A DNA stretch of 64,000 bases from Streptomyces barkulensis (GTDB taxonomy: Bacteria; Actinomycetota; Actinomycetes; Streptomycetales; Streptomycetaceae). The translations under genes and the position numbers were made by a program. Under the pieces are notes generated by a model, which had not been told where the DNA came from, ran no database searches, and worked only from the letters and a program-made list of their open reading frames with translations. Where the stretch lies: contig NZ_PGSG01000110.1 of the NCBI RefSeq assembly GCF_002843305.1, forward strand, positions 155,484 to 219,483, read 5' to 3'. This document shows, piece after piece, positions 8,321 to 16,740 of the stretch (positions are counted from its first letter, which is position 1; the number at the start of each line of letters is the position of its first letter).

Positions 8321-8623
8321 GTGACCGGCCGCCTCATCGTCGCCTTCGCGCAGGGCGCACCGGTCCGTCCCGGGGTCGGCGGGGCACTGGAGCGGCTCAC
8401 GCCCCGCGAACGGAAGGTGCTGCTCCTGGTCGTCTCGATGGCGGTGGTGTGGCCCGTGGCAGCCACCGCCCCGACCAGACTGCTCGCCCTCGCCGTGCCG
8501 CTGCCGGACGGTCCCGTGGGAGCGGCGCTCCTGCTCGGCCTGGTCTCCCTGGCCGCCGTGGTCAACGCCGGGGTCCTCAGCGCCGTGCTGCGCCGGTTCC
8601 GCACCCGCGCCGCCCGGGCCTGA
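8321..8623 (+). CDS. Small hypothetical membrane protein
   Basis: 100 residues with very high third-position GC, so probably real. Two hydrophobic helices lie near residues 36-58 and 66-92, ending in an arginine-rich cytoplasmic tail. A segment LTPRERKVLLLV before the first helix resembles the start of a LuxR-type HTH but the helix does not continue, so I do not assign that domain. The GTG start lacks a clear ribosome binding site (AGGGGA lies 24 bases upstream). It follows the S66 peptidase by 48 bases. Confidence 0.5.
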   Translation: MTGRLIVAFAQGAPVRPGVGGALERLTPRERKVLLLVVSMAVVWPVAATAPTRLLALAVPLPDGPVGAALLLGLVSLAAVVNAGVLSAVLRRFRTRAARA

Positions 8624-8730
8624 GGCACCCCGCGGGCGGCGGTGCGACGTCGCCGCCCGCGGGGGGTGCATGCTCCCGCGTTCGGCGCCGGCGGTGTGTG
8701 ATGCTGGGCGGGACCATGTCGGTCGGACGG

Positions 8731-8750
8731 CGTACAGCGACGTACAGCGA
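8731..8750. repeat. Two adjacent 10-bp direct repeats
   Basis: CGTACAGCGA occurs twice in tandem about 20 bases upstream of the start of the following gene. It could be an activator site or chance; nothing else supports a role. Confidence 0.4.
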
Positions 8751-8770
8751 TGTGTCGAGGAGTGCCACCC

Positions 8771-9190
8771 ATGTCGAAGCCACCGCTCCCCGAAGCGGCC
8801 GTGACCATGCTGAAGAAGGCCAACCCGGCCGTCATCACGACCCTGCGGCCGGACGGCCAGCCGGTGTCCACCGCCACCTGGTACCTGTGGGAGGACGGCC
8901 GGGTGCTGGTCAACATGGACGAGGCCCGCAAACGGCTGCGGCATGTGCGCGACGACCCCCGTGTCACCCTCACCGTGCTCGACGAGGGCAACTGGTACAC
9001 GCACGTCAGCCTCATCGGCCGCGTGACCGAGATCCGCGACGACCCGGAGCTCGCCGACATCGACCGGCTGGCCCGCCACTACCTCGGCGAGCCGTATCCG
9101 CGGCGGGACCGCCGCCGCGTCAGCGCCTGGATCGGGATCGACCGCTGGCACGGCTGGGGCTCCCTGAAGGACAGCGACCAGCCCGGATGA
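8771..9190 (+). CDS. PPOX-class F420/FMN-dependent oxidoreductase
   Basis: A 139-residue split-beta-barrel flavin-binding protein of the pyridoxamine-phosphate-oxidase-like superfamily. Characteristic segments are NPAVITTLRPDGQPVSTATW near the N-terminus, VLVNMDEARKRLRHVRDDPR, and VSLIGRVTEIRDDPE. Actinobacterial members usually bind F420 and reduce diverse unsaturated or quinone-like substrates. The ATG at 8771 follows GAGGAG by eight bases. It stands alone with no informative neighbours, so the substrate is unknown. Confidence 0.8.
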   Translation: MSKPPLPEAAVTMLKKANPAVITTLRPDGQPVSTATWYLWEDGRVLVNMDEARKRLRHVRDDPRVTLTVLDEGNWYTHVSLIGRVTEIRDDPELADIDRLARHYLGEPYPRRDRRRVSAWIGIDRWHGWGSLKDSDQPG

Positions 9191-9336
9191 CGCCCCCGGC
9201 CGAGCCCCCGGCAGCGTGCTCGTCCGCGTGCTCGTCCGCGAGGCCCGGTCGAGGCGGCCGCGAGCCGGCAGGAGTGTTCTTCTCCGTACGGGGCACCGGT
9301 CGATGACAGCCCGGTTCGGTTGTTTCAGGAGGCACC

Positions 9337-9534
9337 GTGACGGAAACCGTCGTTCTCATCCTCGGCCTGGTGGTCGCGCCCATCGCAGCCCTGGCCCTGC
9401 TCACCTGGGGTCTGAACGGCACCGTGCGGCTGCTGGACCACTTCGCCGGCCGGAGGGAGCCGGCGGCGCGGACCGTGCGGTGGCGGGCGCCGGAGACGAC
9501 CCCGGGCGGCGCAGCCGAGACCCTTTCCCGCTGA
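9337..9534 (+). CDS. Small single-pass membrane protein, function unknown
   Basis: 65 residues: one strongly hydrophobic N-terminal helix (about 4-26), then a charged tail. The GTG start at 9337 is well supported by AGGAGG four bases upstream. A long hairpin begins at its stop codon. I do not recognise a family. Confidence 0.55.
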   Translation: MTETVVLILGLVVAPIAALALLTWGLNGTVRLLDHFAGRREPAARTVRWRAPETTPGGAAETLSR

Positions 9535-9596
9535 CTCCCCTCCCCATGCCCCCGCAGGTTCTCCGCTGACCCTGCCGGGGCATGGAGAGGGGAGTC
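9533..9596. terminator. Long hairpin after the small membrane protein gene
   Basis: The sequence from 9533 pairs with that ending at 9596 in a stem of about 25 bp with a couple of mismatches. The outer stem is GACTCCCCT with its complement and the loop is small. Its placement at a stop codon points to a terminator. Confidence 0.55.
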
Positions 9597-9634
9597 CGGC
9601 ATGGCATCCGGCCCGGCCGGTCACACGTCGGAAC

Positions 9635-9949
9635 ATGAACGATTCACCGAGCACATCCCCCGCCGGCGACCCGGCGGACGAACAGGCCGTCCGGCGCCTG
9701 GTACCGGTCTGGCTGGAGGAGGCCGCCCGCCACGACGCGGAGGCGGCCGGGCGGGCCCGGCAGGAGTGGGAACAGGGCCGTCTGTCCCCCGACGCCGCGA
9801 GGGAACTGGCCGACTGGGTGACGGCCCGGGTCACCGACACCGGGTTCAACGAGGACGAGGGGCCTTCCAGGCAGGGGCCCGCGCACGTCAGCGTGGCCGA
9901 CAAGACCGCGGTCCACCGGTGGCTCGCCGCCCGGGGACACGACGTGTGA
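9635..9949 (+). CDS. Hypothetical acidic helical protein
   Basis: 104 residues, rich in Ala, Glu, Asp and Arg, without Cys or membrane segments. EEAARHDAEAAGRARQEWEQG and the following residues are predicted helical. The ATG at 9635 has only a weak ribosome binding site. Codon bias is that of a real gene. I recognise no domain. Confidence 0.5.
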   Translation: MNDSPSTSPAGDPADEQAVRRLVPVWLEEAARHDAEAAGRARQEWEQGRLSPDAARELADWVTARVTDTGFNEDEGPSRQGPAHVSVADKTAVHRWLAARGHDV

Positions 9950-9980
9950 GGCGGCGCCGCCCCCGGAGCGGGGCGGCGGC

Positions 9981-10211
9981 TCAGGTCCAGGTGTACTTGC
10001 CCCCGCCCACCCAGCGCACGGTGGCCGGGTCGTCCAGGTCCACCGGGCTCAGCCCCGCGTCGTACGCCAGCCGGACCACGTCGGTGATGTCATGGGCGAG
10101 GCCGACCGTCCCGTCACTGAGCTGGACCGTGCGGAACGGCCGGTCCCCGTGTGTCACGCCCCAGACGATGATCGGGGGCTGCGACGGCGTCTGGTCGGTC
10201 ACGCCTTCCAT
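9981..10211 (-). CDS. Hypothetical protein
   Basis: About 76 residues from the ATG at 10211; an upstream GTG at 10238 is also in frame. IIVWGVTHGDRPFRTVQLSDG and a C-terminal VRWVGGGKYTW suggest a small beta-rich domain. It lies convergent to the preceding gene and between two hairpins. No family recognised. Confidence 0.45.
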   Translation of the reverse strand: MEGVTDQTPSQPPIIVWGVTHGDRPFRTVQLSDGTVGLAHDITDVVRLAYDAGLSPVDLDDPATVRWVGGGKYTWT

Positions 10212-10241
10212 CGTGGACGGGCGGGGCCGCTCCCGCATCCC

Positions 10242-10293
10242 GCGTCCCGCATCCCGGCCGACCGTGCGCCGGTCCGGCCGGGACGCGGGACGC
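10242..10293 (-). terminator. Terminator of the ABC exporter operon
   Basis: A 19-bp stem with one mismatch (10242-10260 with 10275-10293) and a 14-base loop starts six bases after the stop of the second ABC gene. Confidence 0.7.
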
Positions 10294-10298
10294 GGGGG

Positions 10299-12218
10299 TC
10301 AGTCGACCTCCGCCGCGGCCTGCGCGAACTGCGCCCGGTACAGACGCGCGTACGCGCCGTCCGCGGCCAGCAGCGCCTCGTGCGTGCCCTGCTCCACGAT
10401 CGAGCCGTCCTCCATCACCAGGATGGTGTCGGCGTCCCTGACGGTGGAGAGCCGGTGCGCGATCACGAAGCTGGTGCGGCCGTGGGACAGCCGCGCCATC
10501 GCCCGCTGGATCAGCACCTCGGTGCGGGTGTCCACCGAACTGGTCGCCTCGTCCAGCACCAGGATCACCGGATCGGACAGGAAGGCGCGCGCGATGGTGA
10601 TCAGCTGCCTCTCGCCGGCGCTCACCCCCGAGCCCTCGTCGTCGAGGACGGTGTCGTAGCCGTCGGGGAGGGTGCGCACGAAGCGGTCGGCGTGGGCCGC
10701 GCGGGCCGCCTCCTCGACCTCCTGCCGCGTCACGTCGCGGGAGGCGCCGTACGCGATGTTCTCCGCGATCGTGCCGCCGAACAGCCAGGTGTCCTGCAGC
10801 ACCATGCCGATCCGCGAGCGCAGCTCCTCCCGCCGCATCGCGGCGATGTCCACCCCGTCCAGGGTGATGCGCCCCCCGGTCGTCTCGTAGAACCGCAGCA
10901 GGAGGTTGACCAGGGTGGTCTTGCCCGCCCCCGTCGGGCCGACGACGGCCACGGTCCGCCCCGGCTCCACCGTCAGCGACAGGTCCTCGATGAGCGGCCT
11001 GTCGGGGGTGTAGCGGAAGGACACCTTCTCCAGCACGACCCTGCCGCGCACGGTGTCGGGGCGCTCGCCCGGCACCGGATCGGGCTCCTGCTCCCCGGCG
11101 TCGAGGAGCTCGAAGACCCGCTCGGCCGAGGCGACGCCCGACTGCACCAGGTTGGCCATCGACGCCAGCTGGGTGAGCGGTGTCGAGAACTGCCGCGAGT
11201 ACTGGATGAAGGCCTGCACGTCGCCGATGGACAGCGCGCCGGAGGCGACCCGCAGACCGCCGGCCACGGCCACCAGGACGTAGTTGAGGTTGGAGACGAA
11301 GAACATCAGCGGCTGCATGATCCCGCTGTTGAACTGGGCCCGGAACGAGGCCTCGTACAGCTCCCCGTTCTGTTCGGCGAACATCGCGGCCGACTCCTCC
11401 TGCCGCCCGAAGACCTTCACCAGGGCGTGCCCGGTGTACATCTCCTCGATGTGGGCGTTGAGCCTGCCGGTGGAGCCCCACTGCCGCACGAACTGCGGCT
11501 GCGACCGCCTGCCGACCCGCCGGGCCACCACGACGGACAGCGGCACGGTCACCAGCGCGACCAGCGCGAGCAGCGGCGAGATCCAGAACATCACCATCAG
11601 CACCCCGACCACGGTCAGCAGCGAGTTGACCAGCTGGCCCATCGTCTGCTGGAGGGTCTGCCCGATGTTGTCGATGTCGTTGGTGGCCCGGCTGAGCACC
11701 TCACCGCGCTGCCGGCCGTCGAAGTACGACAGCGGCAGCCGGGACAGCTTCGCCTGTACGTCCTCGCGCAGGCGGAACACGGTGTTGTTCACCGCCAGGT
11801 TCACCAGGCGGGTCGCCACGGCCATCAGCAGCCCCGCCGCGGCGAACACCGCAAGGGCCAGCAGCAGGACCTCGCCGACGGCGGTGAAGTCGATGCCCGC
11901 GCCGGGGGTGAACTCCATGCCCGAGAGCATGTCGGCCTCGTCGCCCCGGCCCTGTCGGCGCATGTCCTCCAGGACCTGCTCCCGGTCGGCGCCGGCGGGC
12001 ATCTCGCGCCCCACGATCCCGGCGAAGACCAGATCGGTGGCCCGTCCCAGGATCTTCGGCCCGGCCACCGACAGCGCCACGCTCAGCACCACGGCCAGCA
12101 GCATCCCGGACAGCACGGTCCTCTCCGGCCGGAACCGCGCCAGCAGCCGCCGGGCGGACCCCTGGAAGTCCGCCGACCGCTGGTCCGGGGCTCCGGCCGT
12201 CATCCGGCCCATGGCCAT
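10299..12218 (-). CDS. ABC transporter, fused permease-ATPase (heterodimeric exporter, second subunit)
   Basis: 639 residues. An N-terminal six-helix exporter domain has a roughly 60-residue extracytoplasmic insertion between helices 1 and 2, rich in charged residues and methionine. The C-terminal ATPase has Walker A GPTGAGKTT, a Q-loop, and Walker B ILVLDEATSS with the catalytic Glu. The signature is the degenerate VSAGERQL. Its start overlaps the stop of the upstream subunit in TGATG, giving strict translational coupling. The degenerate signature pairs in the dimer with the Asp-containing Walker B of the partner, so one of the two composite ATP sites should be impaired, as in known heterodimeric exporters. 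The substrate is unknown; drugs or lipids are typical. Confidence 0.88.
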   Translation of the reverse strand: MAMGRMTAGAPDQRSADFQGSARRLLARFRPERTVLSGMLLAVVLSVALSVAGPKILGRATDLVFAGIVGREMPAGADREQVLEDMRRQGRGDEADMLSGMEFTPGAGIDFTAVGEVLLLALAVFAAAGLLMAVATRLVNLAVNNTVFRLREDVQAKLSRLPLSYFDGRQRGEVLSRATNDIDNIGQTLQQTMGQLVNSLLTVVGVLMVMFWISPLLALVALVTVPLSVVVARRVGRRSQPQFVRQWGSTGRLNAHIEEMYTGHALVKVFGRQEESAAMFAEQNGELYEASFRAQFNSGIMQPLMFFVSNLNYVLVAVAGGLRVASGALSIGDVQAFIQYSRQFSTPLTQLASMANLVQSGVASAERVFELLDAGEQEPDPVPGERPDTVRGRVVLEKVSFRYTPDRPLIEDLSLTVEPGRTVAVVGPTGAGKTTLVNLLLRFYETTGGRITLDGVDIAAMRREELRSRIGMVLQDTWLFGGTIAENIAYGASRDVTRQEVEEAARAAHADRFVRTLPDGYDTVLDDEGSGVSAGERQLITIARAFLSDPVILVLDEATSSVDTRTEVLIQRAMARLSHGRTSFVIAHRLSTVRDADTILVMEDGSIVEQGTHEALLAADGAYARLYRAQFAQAAAEVD

Positions 12219-14041
12219 CAGGCGGCCTCCGCTTCCGTCAGCTGGGAGAGGACGATCTCCCGGTACGTCGTGTTGGCCGTCATCAGCTCGTGGTGGTCCC
12301 CGACGCCCACGACCCGGCCCTCGTCGAGGACGACGATGCGGTCGGCGTCGCGGACGGTGGACACCCGCTGGGCGACGATCACGACCGTCGCGTCGGCGGT
12401 CTCCCGCGCCAGCGCGGCGCGCAGCGCCGCGTCGGTGGCGTAGTCCAGGGCCGAGAAGGAGTCGTCGAAGAGATAGATCTCCGGGCGGCGCACCAGGGTG
12501 CGCGCGATCGCGAGCCGCTGCCGCTGGCCGCCGGAGACGTTCGTCCCGCCCTGTGCGACGGGGGCCTCCAGCCCGCCCTCCAGCCGCCGGACGAAGTCGG
12601 CCGCCTGGGCCACCTCCAGGGCGTGCCACAGCTCCCCGTCCGTCGCCTCCGGGTTGCCGTAGCGCAGGTTCGTCGCGACCGTCCCCGAGAACAGATAGGG
12701 CTTCTGCGGCACCAGGCTCACCGTCCTGGCCAGCAGCGCGGGGTCCAGGTCGCGTACGTCCACGCCGCCGACCAGGACCTCGCCGCCGGTGGCGTCGAAC
12801 AGCCGGGCCACCAGGCCGAGCAGGGTCGACTTCCCGCTGCCGGTCGGCCCGATGACCGCCGTGGTCTCGCCGGGCCCGGCCGCCAGGCGCACATCGCGCA
12901 GGACCGGCTCCTCGGCGCCCGGGTAGCGGAACCCGGCCCCGCGGATCTCCAGCCGGCCGCGGCGGGGCAGTTCCCGCACCGGCTTTGCGGGCGGCGCGAC
13001 ACTGGTGGAGGTGGCCAGGACCTCCTCGATGCGCTCGGCGCACACCTCGGCACGCGGCACCATCATGAACATGAAGGTGGCCATCATCACGCTCATCACG
13101 ATCTGCATGAGATAGGCGAGGAACGCGGTCAGCGCGCCGATCCGCATGTCGCCGTCGTCGATGCGGTGCGCGCCGAACCAGACCACGGCGACGGACGAGA
13201 GGTTCACCACGGTCATGACGATCGGGAACATCAGCGCCAGCAGCCGCCCGGCGCCCAGCGACACCTCGGTCAGCTCGGAGTTGGCGGTGCGGAAGCGTTC
13301 GCCCTCGTGCGCGTCGCGCACGAAGGCCCTGATGACGCGGTTGCCGGTGATCTGCTCGCGCAGCACCCGGTTCACCGTGTCGAGTCGTGTCTGCATGGCG
13401 CGGAACAGCGGACGCAGGCGCCGTACGACCACGGCCACGCAGACGCCGAGCACCGGCACGGTCGCCACCAGCACCGCGGACAGCGGCACGTCGAGCCGCA
13501 GGGCCATCAGGATGCCGCCCACGCACATGATCGGGGCCGACACCATGAGCGTGAAGCCCGTGAGCGCCAGCGCCTGCACCTGCTGGACGTCGTTGGTGGT
13601 CCGCGTGATCAGCGAGGGGGCGCCGAAGCGGCCGACCTCGCGCGCCGAGAAGGACTGCACGCGGTCGAAGACCGCGGCCCGCACATCCCTCCCGAGCGCC
13701 GCGGCGGTCCGCGCGCCGTGGCGGACGGCGCCGACGTTGCACGCCACCTGCAGGACGGTGACCGCGACCATGACGGAGCCGAGGACGAGGATGCGGCCGG
13801 TGTCGCCCTTCACCACGCCCTCGTCGATGATGTCCGCGTTGAGGGCGGGCAGGTAGAGGGTGGCGCAGGTCTGCAGGAGCTGCAGCAGCACCAGGGCGGT
13901 GATCGCTCCCCGGTAGGGGGCCAGATGTCTTCTGAGCAATCCGGTCAGCAAGCGGTGGTCCCCCGTATCGGCGTATCGGCGTATCGGCGTGGTGCGGCGC
14001 GGCGGGCCGTGCCGGGTGGTGAGGGGTTCATCATCCGTCAT
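12218..14041 (-). CDS. ABC transporter, fused permease-ATPase (heterodimeric exporter, first subunit)
   Basis: 607 residues if begun at the ATG at 14041. Six-helix type-IV exporter domain, then an ATPase domain with Walker A GPTGSGKST and a canonical signature VSGGQRQR. Its Walker B IYLFDDSFSALD has Asp in place of the catalytic Glu, so this subunit carries the degenerate catalytic base. The ATG has no ribosome binding site, and the first 30 residues are encoded partly by three tandem CGTATCGG copies (13964-13987). A TTG at 13951 preceded by GGGGGA gives a family-typical start (LLTGLLRRHLAPYR, 577 residues) and may be the true one. It forms an operon with the second subunit. Confidence 0.85.
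   Translation of the reverse strand: MTDDEPLTTRHGPPRRTTPIRRYADTGDHRLLTGLLRRHLAPYRGAITALVLLQLLQTCATLYLPALNADIIDEGVVKGDTGRILVLGSVMVAVTVLQVACNVGAVRHGARTAAALGRDVRAAVFDRVQSFSAREVGRFGAPSLITRTTNDVQQVQALALTGFTLMVSAPIMCVGGILMALRLDVPLSAVLVATVPVLGVCVAVVVRRLRPLFRAMQTRLDTVNRVLREQITGNRVIRAFVRDAHEGERFRTANSELTEVSLGAGRLLALMFPIVMTVVNLSSVAVVWFGAHRIDDGDMRIGALTAFLAYLMQIVMSVMMATFMFMMVPRAEVCAERIEEVLATSTSVAPPAKPVRELPRRGRLEIRGAGFRYPGAEEPVLRDVRLAAGPGETTAVIGPTGSGKSTLLGLVARLFDATGGEVLVGGVDVRDLDPALLARTVSLVPQKPYLFSGTVATNLRYGNPEATDGELWHALEVAQAADFVRRLEGGLEAPVAQGGTNVSGGQRQRLAIARTLVRRPEIYLFDDSFSALDYATDAALRAALARETADATVVIVAQRVSTVRDADRIVVLDEGRVVGVGDHHELMTANTTYREIVLSQLTEAEAA
13964..13987. repeat. Three tandem copies of an 8-bp unit
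   Basis: CGTATCGG is repeated three times without error at the 5' end of the first ABC gene. It lies upstream of the alternative TTG start, which supports this stretch being leader rather than coding. Confidence 0.8.
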
Positions 14042-14068
14042 GCGGCGAGGAGTTCTCAGGCGACCGAG

Positions 14069-14536
14069 TCAACTGCCCGAAGATCCACCGGACTCGCGTC
14101 CGATCAGCGACCGGTGGGACTCCTGCAGTCCCTCGGGCAGGTCGCCGGGCGCGAACCACCTGGCCTCCAGGACCTCGAAAGGATCGATCTCGAGCCTGCC
14201 GCCGGTGAGCCGGGCCTCGTAGGCGGCCTCCGCCCGCAGCCGGTACCCGCTGGTGAGACGGACGAGTTCGCCGACGCGCACGTCGAGTCCGGTCTCCTCG
14301 CGCACCTCGCGGACGACCGTCTCCTGGAAGGTCTCGCCCTTCTTGGCGTACCCCGTCGGCAGCCCCCAGGGGCGGTCCGCGTGCCACAAGCGGTGCCTGA
14401 GGAGGAGCACGTTGCCGTCCGCGTCGCGTACGACACCGGTGACGCCCACCATGAACTTCGGGTTGGCCAGCCACATCAGGCGCCACTGCAGCGGGCCGCC
14501 GATGCGGTGCCAGATCCGGGCGGCGATCCTCTTCAC
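14069..14536 (-). CDS. Nudix hydrolase
   Basis: 155 residues. The Nudix box is complete, from GYAKKGETFQETVV to REVREETGLDV, with the G-x5-E-x7-RE-x2-EE-x-G pattern. Nudix enzymes hydrolyse nucleoside diphosphates linked to another group. The N-terminal ARIWHRIGGPLQWRLMW segment is shared by many Streptomyces Nudix proteins. The start is GTG at 14536 with AAGGAG eight bases upstream. It lies just upstream of the ABC exporter genes on the same strand. Substrate unknown. Confidence 0.85.
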   Translation of the reverse strand: MKRIAARIWHRIGGPLQWRLMWLANPKFMVGVTGVVRDADGNVLLLRHRLWHADRPWGLPTGYAKKGETFQETVVREVREETGLDVRVGELVRLTSGYRLRAEAAYEARLTGGRLEIDPFEVLEARWFAPGDLPEGLQESHRSLIGRESGGSSGS

Positions 14537-14727
14537 GGCGTCTTCTCCTTCGGTGGGTCCGGCATGGGCGGCCCTCCGCGCCGCGCCGGTGCGCAGCCGT
14601 GCGGAGGCGCCGCCGCCCACGATGGCGCATCCGCCCCCGCCGGTGCGTCAGGCGCTCGTCGTGGGCCGGTGCGCGCCGTCAGCCGGACGGAGCCCTCCAG
14701 CCTCATCCCCCTTGCCGCACAAGCGAC

Positions 14728-14786
14728 TTGAACGTGTTCAAAAACAGGTCTACAGTCCAGTGCAACAGCTTTTTGAACACGTTCAA
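14728..14786 (+). promoter_or_regulatory. Promoter flanked by two perfect TetR-type operators
   Basis: The promoter is TTGAAC (14728-14733), 17-base spacer, TACAGT (14751-14756). TTGAACGTGTTCAAAAA (14728-14744) and its exact reverse complement (14770-14786) form a 17-bp inverted repeat with a 25-base spacer. Each arm contains the palindrome TTGAAC-N2-GTTCAA. One copy covers the -35 box, the other lies just past the expected start of transcription. This is typical of double-site repression by a TetR protein; a TetR gene ends the downstream operon. Confidence 0.75.
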
Positions 14787-14811
14787 AGAGCGCTTCACGA
14801 AGGGGCGGGAC

Positions 14812-15219
14812 ATGGACCTCACCGTGGTCACGTACGTCGTCTACCTGGCCGTCAGCATCGGTCTGACGGTCTGGGTGGCGCGCACGCTCAGCCGGAACGG
14901 GAAGATCTTCCTCGAGGACGTCCTGCGCGGGAACGAGAAGCTCGCGGACGCCGTGAACCACCTGCTGGTGGTCGGGTTCTACCTCGTCAACCTCGGTTTC
15001 GTCGCCCTGTACCTGAGGGTCGGCTCCCCGGTGGACGACACCAGGGAGGTGTTCGAGGCGCTGTCGAAGCAACTGGGCGTGGTGCTGCTGGTCCTCGGTG
15101 TGCTGCACCTGGGGAACGTCTACGTGCTCAACCGGATCCGGCGGCGGGGCACGATGGAGCGGGAGCAGACGCCCCCGGTGCCGCCGCAGGGCTGGACCGC
15201 GCCGGCCGCCGAGGCGTGA
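14812..15219 (+). CDS. Conserved membrane protein of the TetR-controlled operon
   Basis: 135 residues with three likely membrane helices (about 5-25, 47-69 and 88-108), a polar segment between helices 2 and 3, and a Pro-rich C-terminus. The ATG at 14812 follows the GGGGCGGG stretch. I know similar proteins only as conserved actinobacterial hypotheticals. Its stop overlaps the start of the DCC-family protein (GTGA), and the operon ends with a TetR gene. This suggests a small inducible envelope or redox response unit. Confidence 0.7.
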   Translation: MDLTVVTYVVYLAVSIGLTVWVARTLSRNGKIFLEDVLRGNEKLADAVNHLLVVGFYLVNLGFVALYLRVGSPVDDTREVFEALSKQLGVVLLVLGVLHLGNVYVLNRIRRRGTMEREQTPPVPPQGWTAPAAEA

Positions 15220-15776
15220 GGGGCGTGCCGGGGACGGACGCCGGGCACCGGGACGCCGTGCGCGTCCCGGTCCACCGGCTGACGGTGCTCTACGACGCGG
15301 GCTGCCCGCTGTGCCGGCACATCTGCGACTGGCTGGCGCGGCAGCGCAAGCTCGTCCCCCTCGACCTGGTGCCCGCCGGCTCGGACGAGGCGCGGCGCAG
15401 GCTGCCGGGACTCGACCACGGCCGAACCCTGGAGGAGATCACGGTCGTGGGGGACGGCGGACAGGTCTACCGAGGGCCGGCGGCCTGGGTCGTGTGCCTG
15501 TGGGCCCTGGCCGAGTACCGGCCCACGGCCCACCGGCTCAGCACCCCGGCGGGCGCGCCGCTGGCACGCGCGGCGGTGCTCGCCGCCGCGAAGTACCGGC
15601 AGGTGGCGCGCAGGCCGGAGTGGAGCGGCGACCGGGGCGGGCGGGCCTACGGCGCGCACGACGGCTGGAGTTACGACCCGGCCACGGGCTGGACCTTCAC
15701 CGGCCGGGCCCCGGGCCAGGCCCCGCCCTCCTCCCTCCCCCCGGCCTGCGGGGGAGAATGTCCGGCGCCCGATTAG
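15216..15776 (+). CDS. DCC-family (DUF393) thiol-disulfide protein
   Basis: 186 residues from the GTG that overlaps the previous stop codon. The family signature LTVLYDAGCPLCRHICDWL carries a CxxC motif in a thioredoxin-like context. The middle (GPAAWVVCLWAL) is hydrophobic, as is usual in the family. The exact chemistry of DCC proteins is not established. The C-terminus beyond about residue 130 (WSYDPATGWTF) is an added hydrophilic tail. Coupling to the membrane protein upstream suggests they act together. Confidence 0.75.
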   Translation: MRGVPGTDAGHRDAVRVPVHRLTVLYDAGCPLCRHICDWLARQRKLVPLDLVPAGSDEARRRLPGLDHGRTLEEITVVGDGGQVYRGPAAWVVCLWALAEYRPTAHRLSTPAGAPLARAAVLAAAKYRQVARRPEWSGDRGGRAYGAHDGWSYDPATGWTFTGRAPGQAPPSSLPPACGGECPAPD

Positions 15777-15786
15777 GCTCACCCGT

Positions 15787-16716
15787 GTGGAAGCAGCACC
15801 GAGATCCGTACGCGAGGGCGCCGTGGCCGGCTCCTCCGAGCCCACCGCGGCCCCCGGAGCCGGGAAGCGGGGCGAGCCGGAGAAGGCCGCCGGGCCCGCC
15901 CGGCGGCCCAGGAGCGAGCAGACGCGGGCCCTCATCCTGGAGACCGCCCTGCGCCTGTTCCGCGAGCGCGGATACGACCGCACGACCATGCGTGCCATCG
16001 CCCAGGAGGCCGGGGTCTCCGTCGGCAACGCCTACTACTACTTCGGGAGCAAGGAGCACCTGATCCAGGGCTTCTACGACCGGATCGCCGAGCAGCACCA
16101 GGCGGCCGCCGAGGCCGTCCTGGACGGCGAGGGGGACCTCGCGGCACGCATCCGCGGGGTCCTCCTCGCATGGCTGGACATCGCCGAGCCGTACCACGAG
16201 TTCGCGGCCCAGTTCTTCAAGAACGCCGCCGACCCCGACAGTCCGCTCAGCCCCTTCTCCGCGGAGTCCGAGGGCCCGCGGGAGGCCGCGATCGAGGTCC
16301 ACCGCAGGGTCCTGGCGGGGGCGGACACCGCCTATGACCCCGAACTCGCCGAGCAGTTGCCCCGGTTGCTCTGGCTCCAGCAGATGGGCATGGTCCTGTT
16401 CTGGGTCTACGACCGCTCCGAGGGCTCGGCGAACAGCCGCCGCCTGGCCGAGCGCGTGGCGCCGATCGTCGCCCGCGCGATATCCCTGACCCGCTTCCGC
16501 CTGCTGCGGCCCCTGGTGCGCGAGACCCACGAACTGCTCAGCGACTTCATGCCGACGGCGGCGGGGATGGCGGCGAACGGCCCGCAGCGCGAGGAGCCGG
16601 GGAAGGCGGGCAGGCCGGCGGGGCGAAGGACGGGAAGGAAGGCGGGGGAGAGGAGGGCGGCGGGCGGGCGTACGGCCGCCCGCCGCGACCCCGGGGAGCG
16701 GGACGGGGAGGGCTGA
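15787..16716 (+). CDS. TetR-family regulator, probable autorepressor of its operon
   Basis: 309 residues from GTG at 15787. The N-terminal 40 residues are disordered. An HTH follows at about 45-90: ALRLFRERGYDRTTMRAIAQ, then VGNAYYYFGSKEHLI. The ligand domain has LEIAEPYHEFAAQFF-like residues. The last roughly 45 residues are a Gly/Arg/Ala-rich tail lying over an 11-bp hairpin (about 16659-16686), so they may be an extension past an older end. As third gene of an operon whose promoter has two TTGAAC-N2-GTTCAA sites, it is the obvious candidate to bind them. The ligand is unknown. Confidence 0.8.
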   Translation: MEAAPRSVREGAVAGSSEPTAAPGAGKRGEPEKAAGPARRPRSEQTRALILETALRLFRERGYDRTTMRAIAQEAGVSVGNAYYYFGSKEHLIQGFYDRIAEQHQAAAEAVLDGEGDLAARIRGVLLAWLDIAEPYHEFAAQFFKNAADPDSPLSPFSAESEGPREAAIEVHRRVLAGADTAYDPELAEQLPRLLWLQQMGMVLFWVYDRSEGSANSRRLAERVAPIVARAISLTRFRLLRPLVRETHELLSDFMPTAAGMAANGPQREEPGKAGRPAGRRTGRKAGERRAAGGRTAARRDPGERDGEG

Positions 16717-16740
16717 CGGCCGCCCGCCGCGGCTTCGGTG

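Noticed and set aside
8321..8360. LuxR-type HTH in the small membrane protein
   Set aside because: LTPRERKVLLLV resembles the start of the domain, but the following residues are a membrane helix and the recognition helix is absent.
5414..9151. 1245-codon minus-strand open frame
   Set aside because: It runs through three genes in shifted frames. Only its segment around 6676-6964 is genuine phosphatase coding; the rest is a mirror of the S66 peptidase and neighbours.
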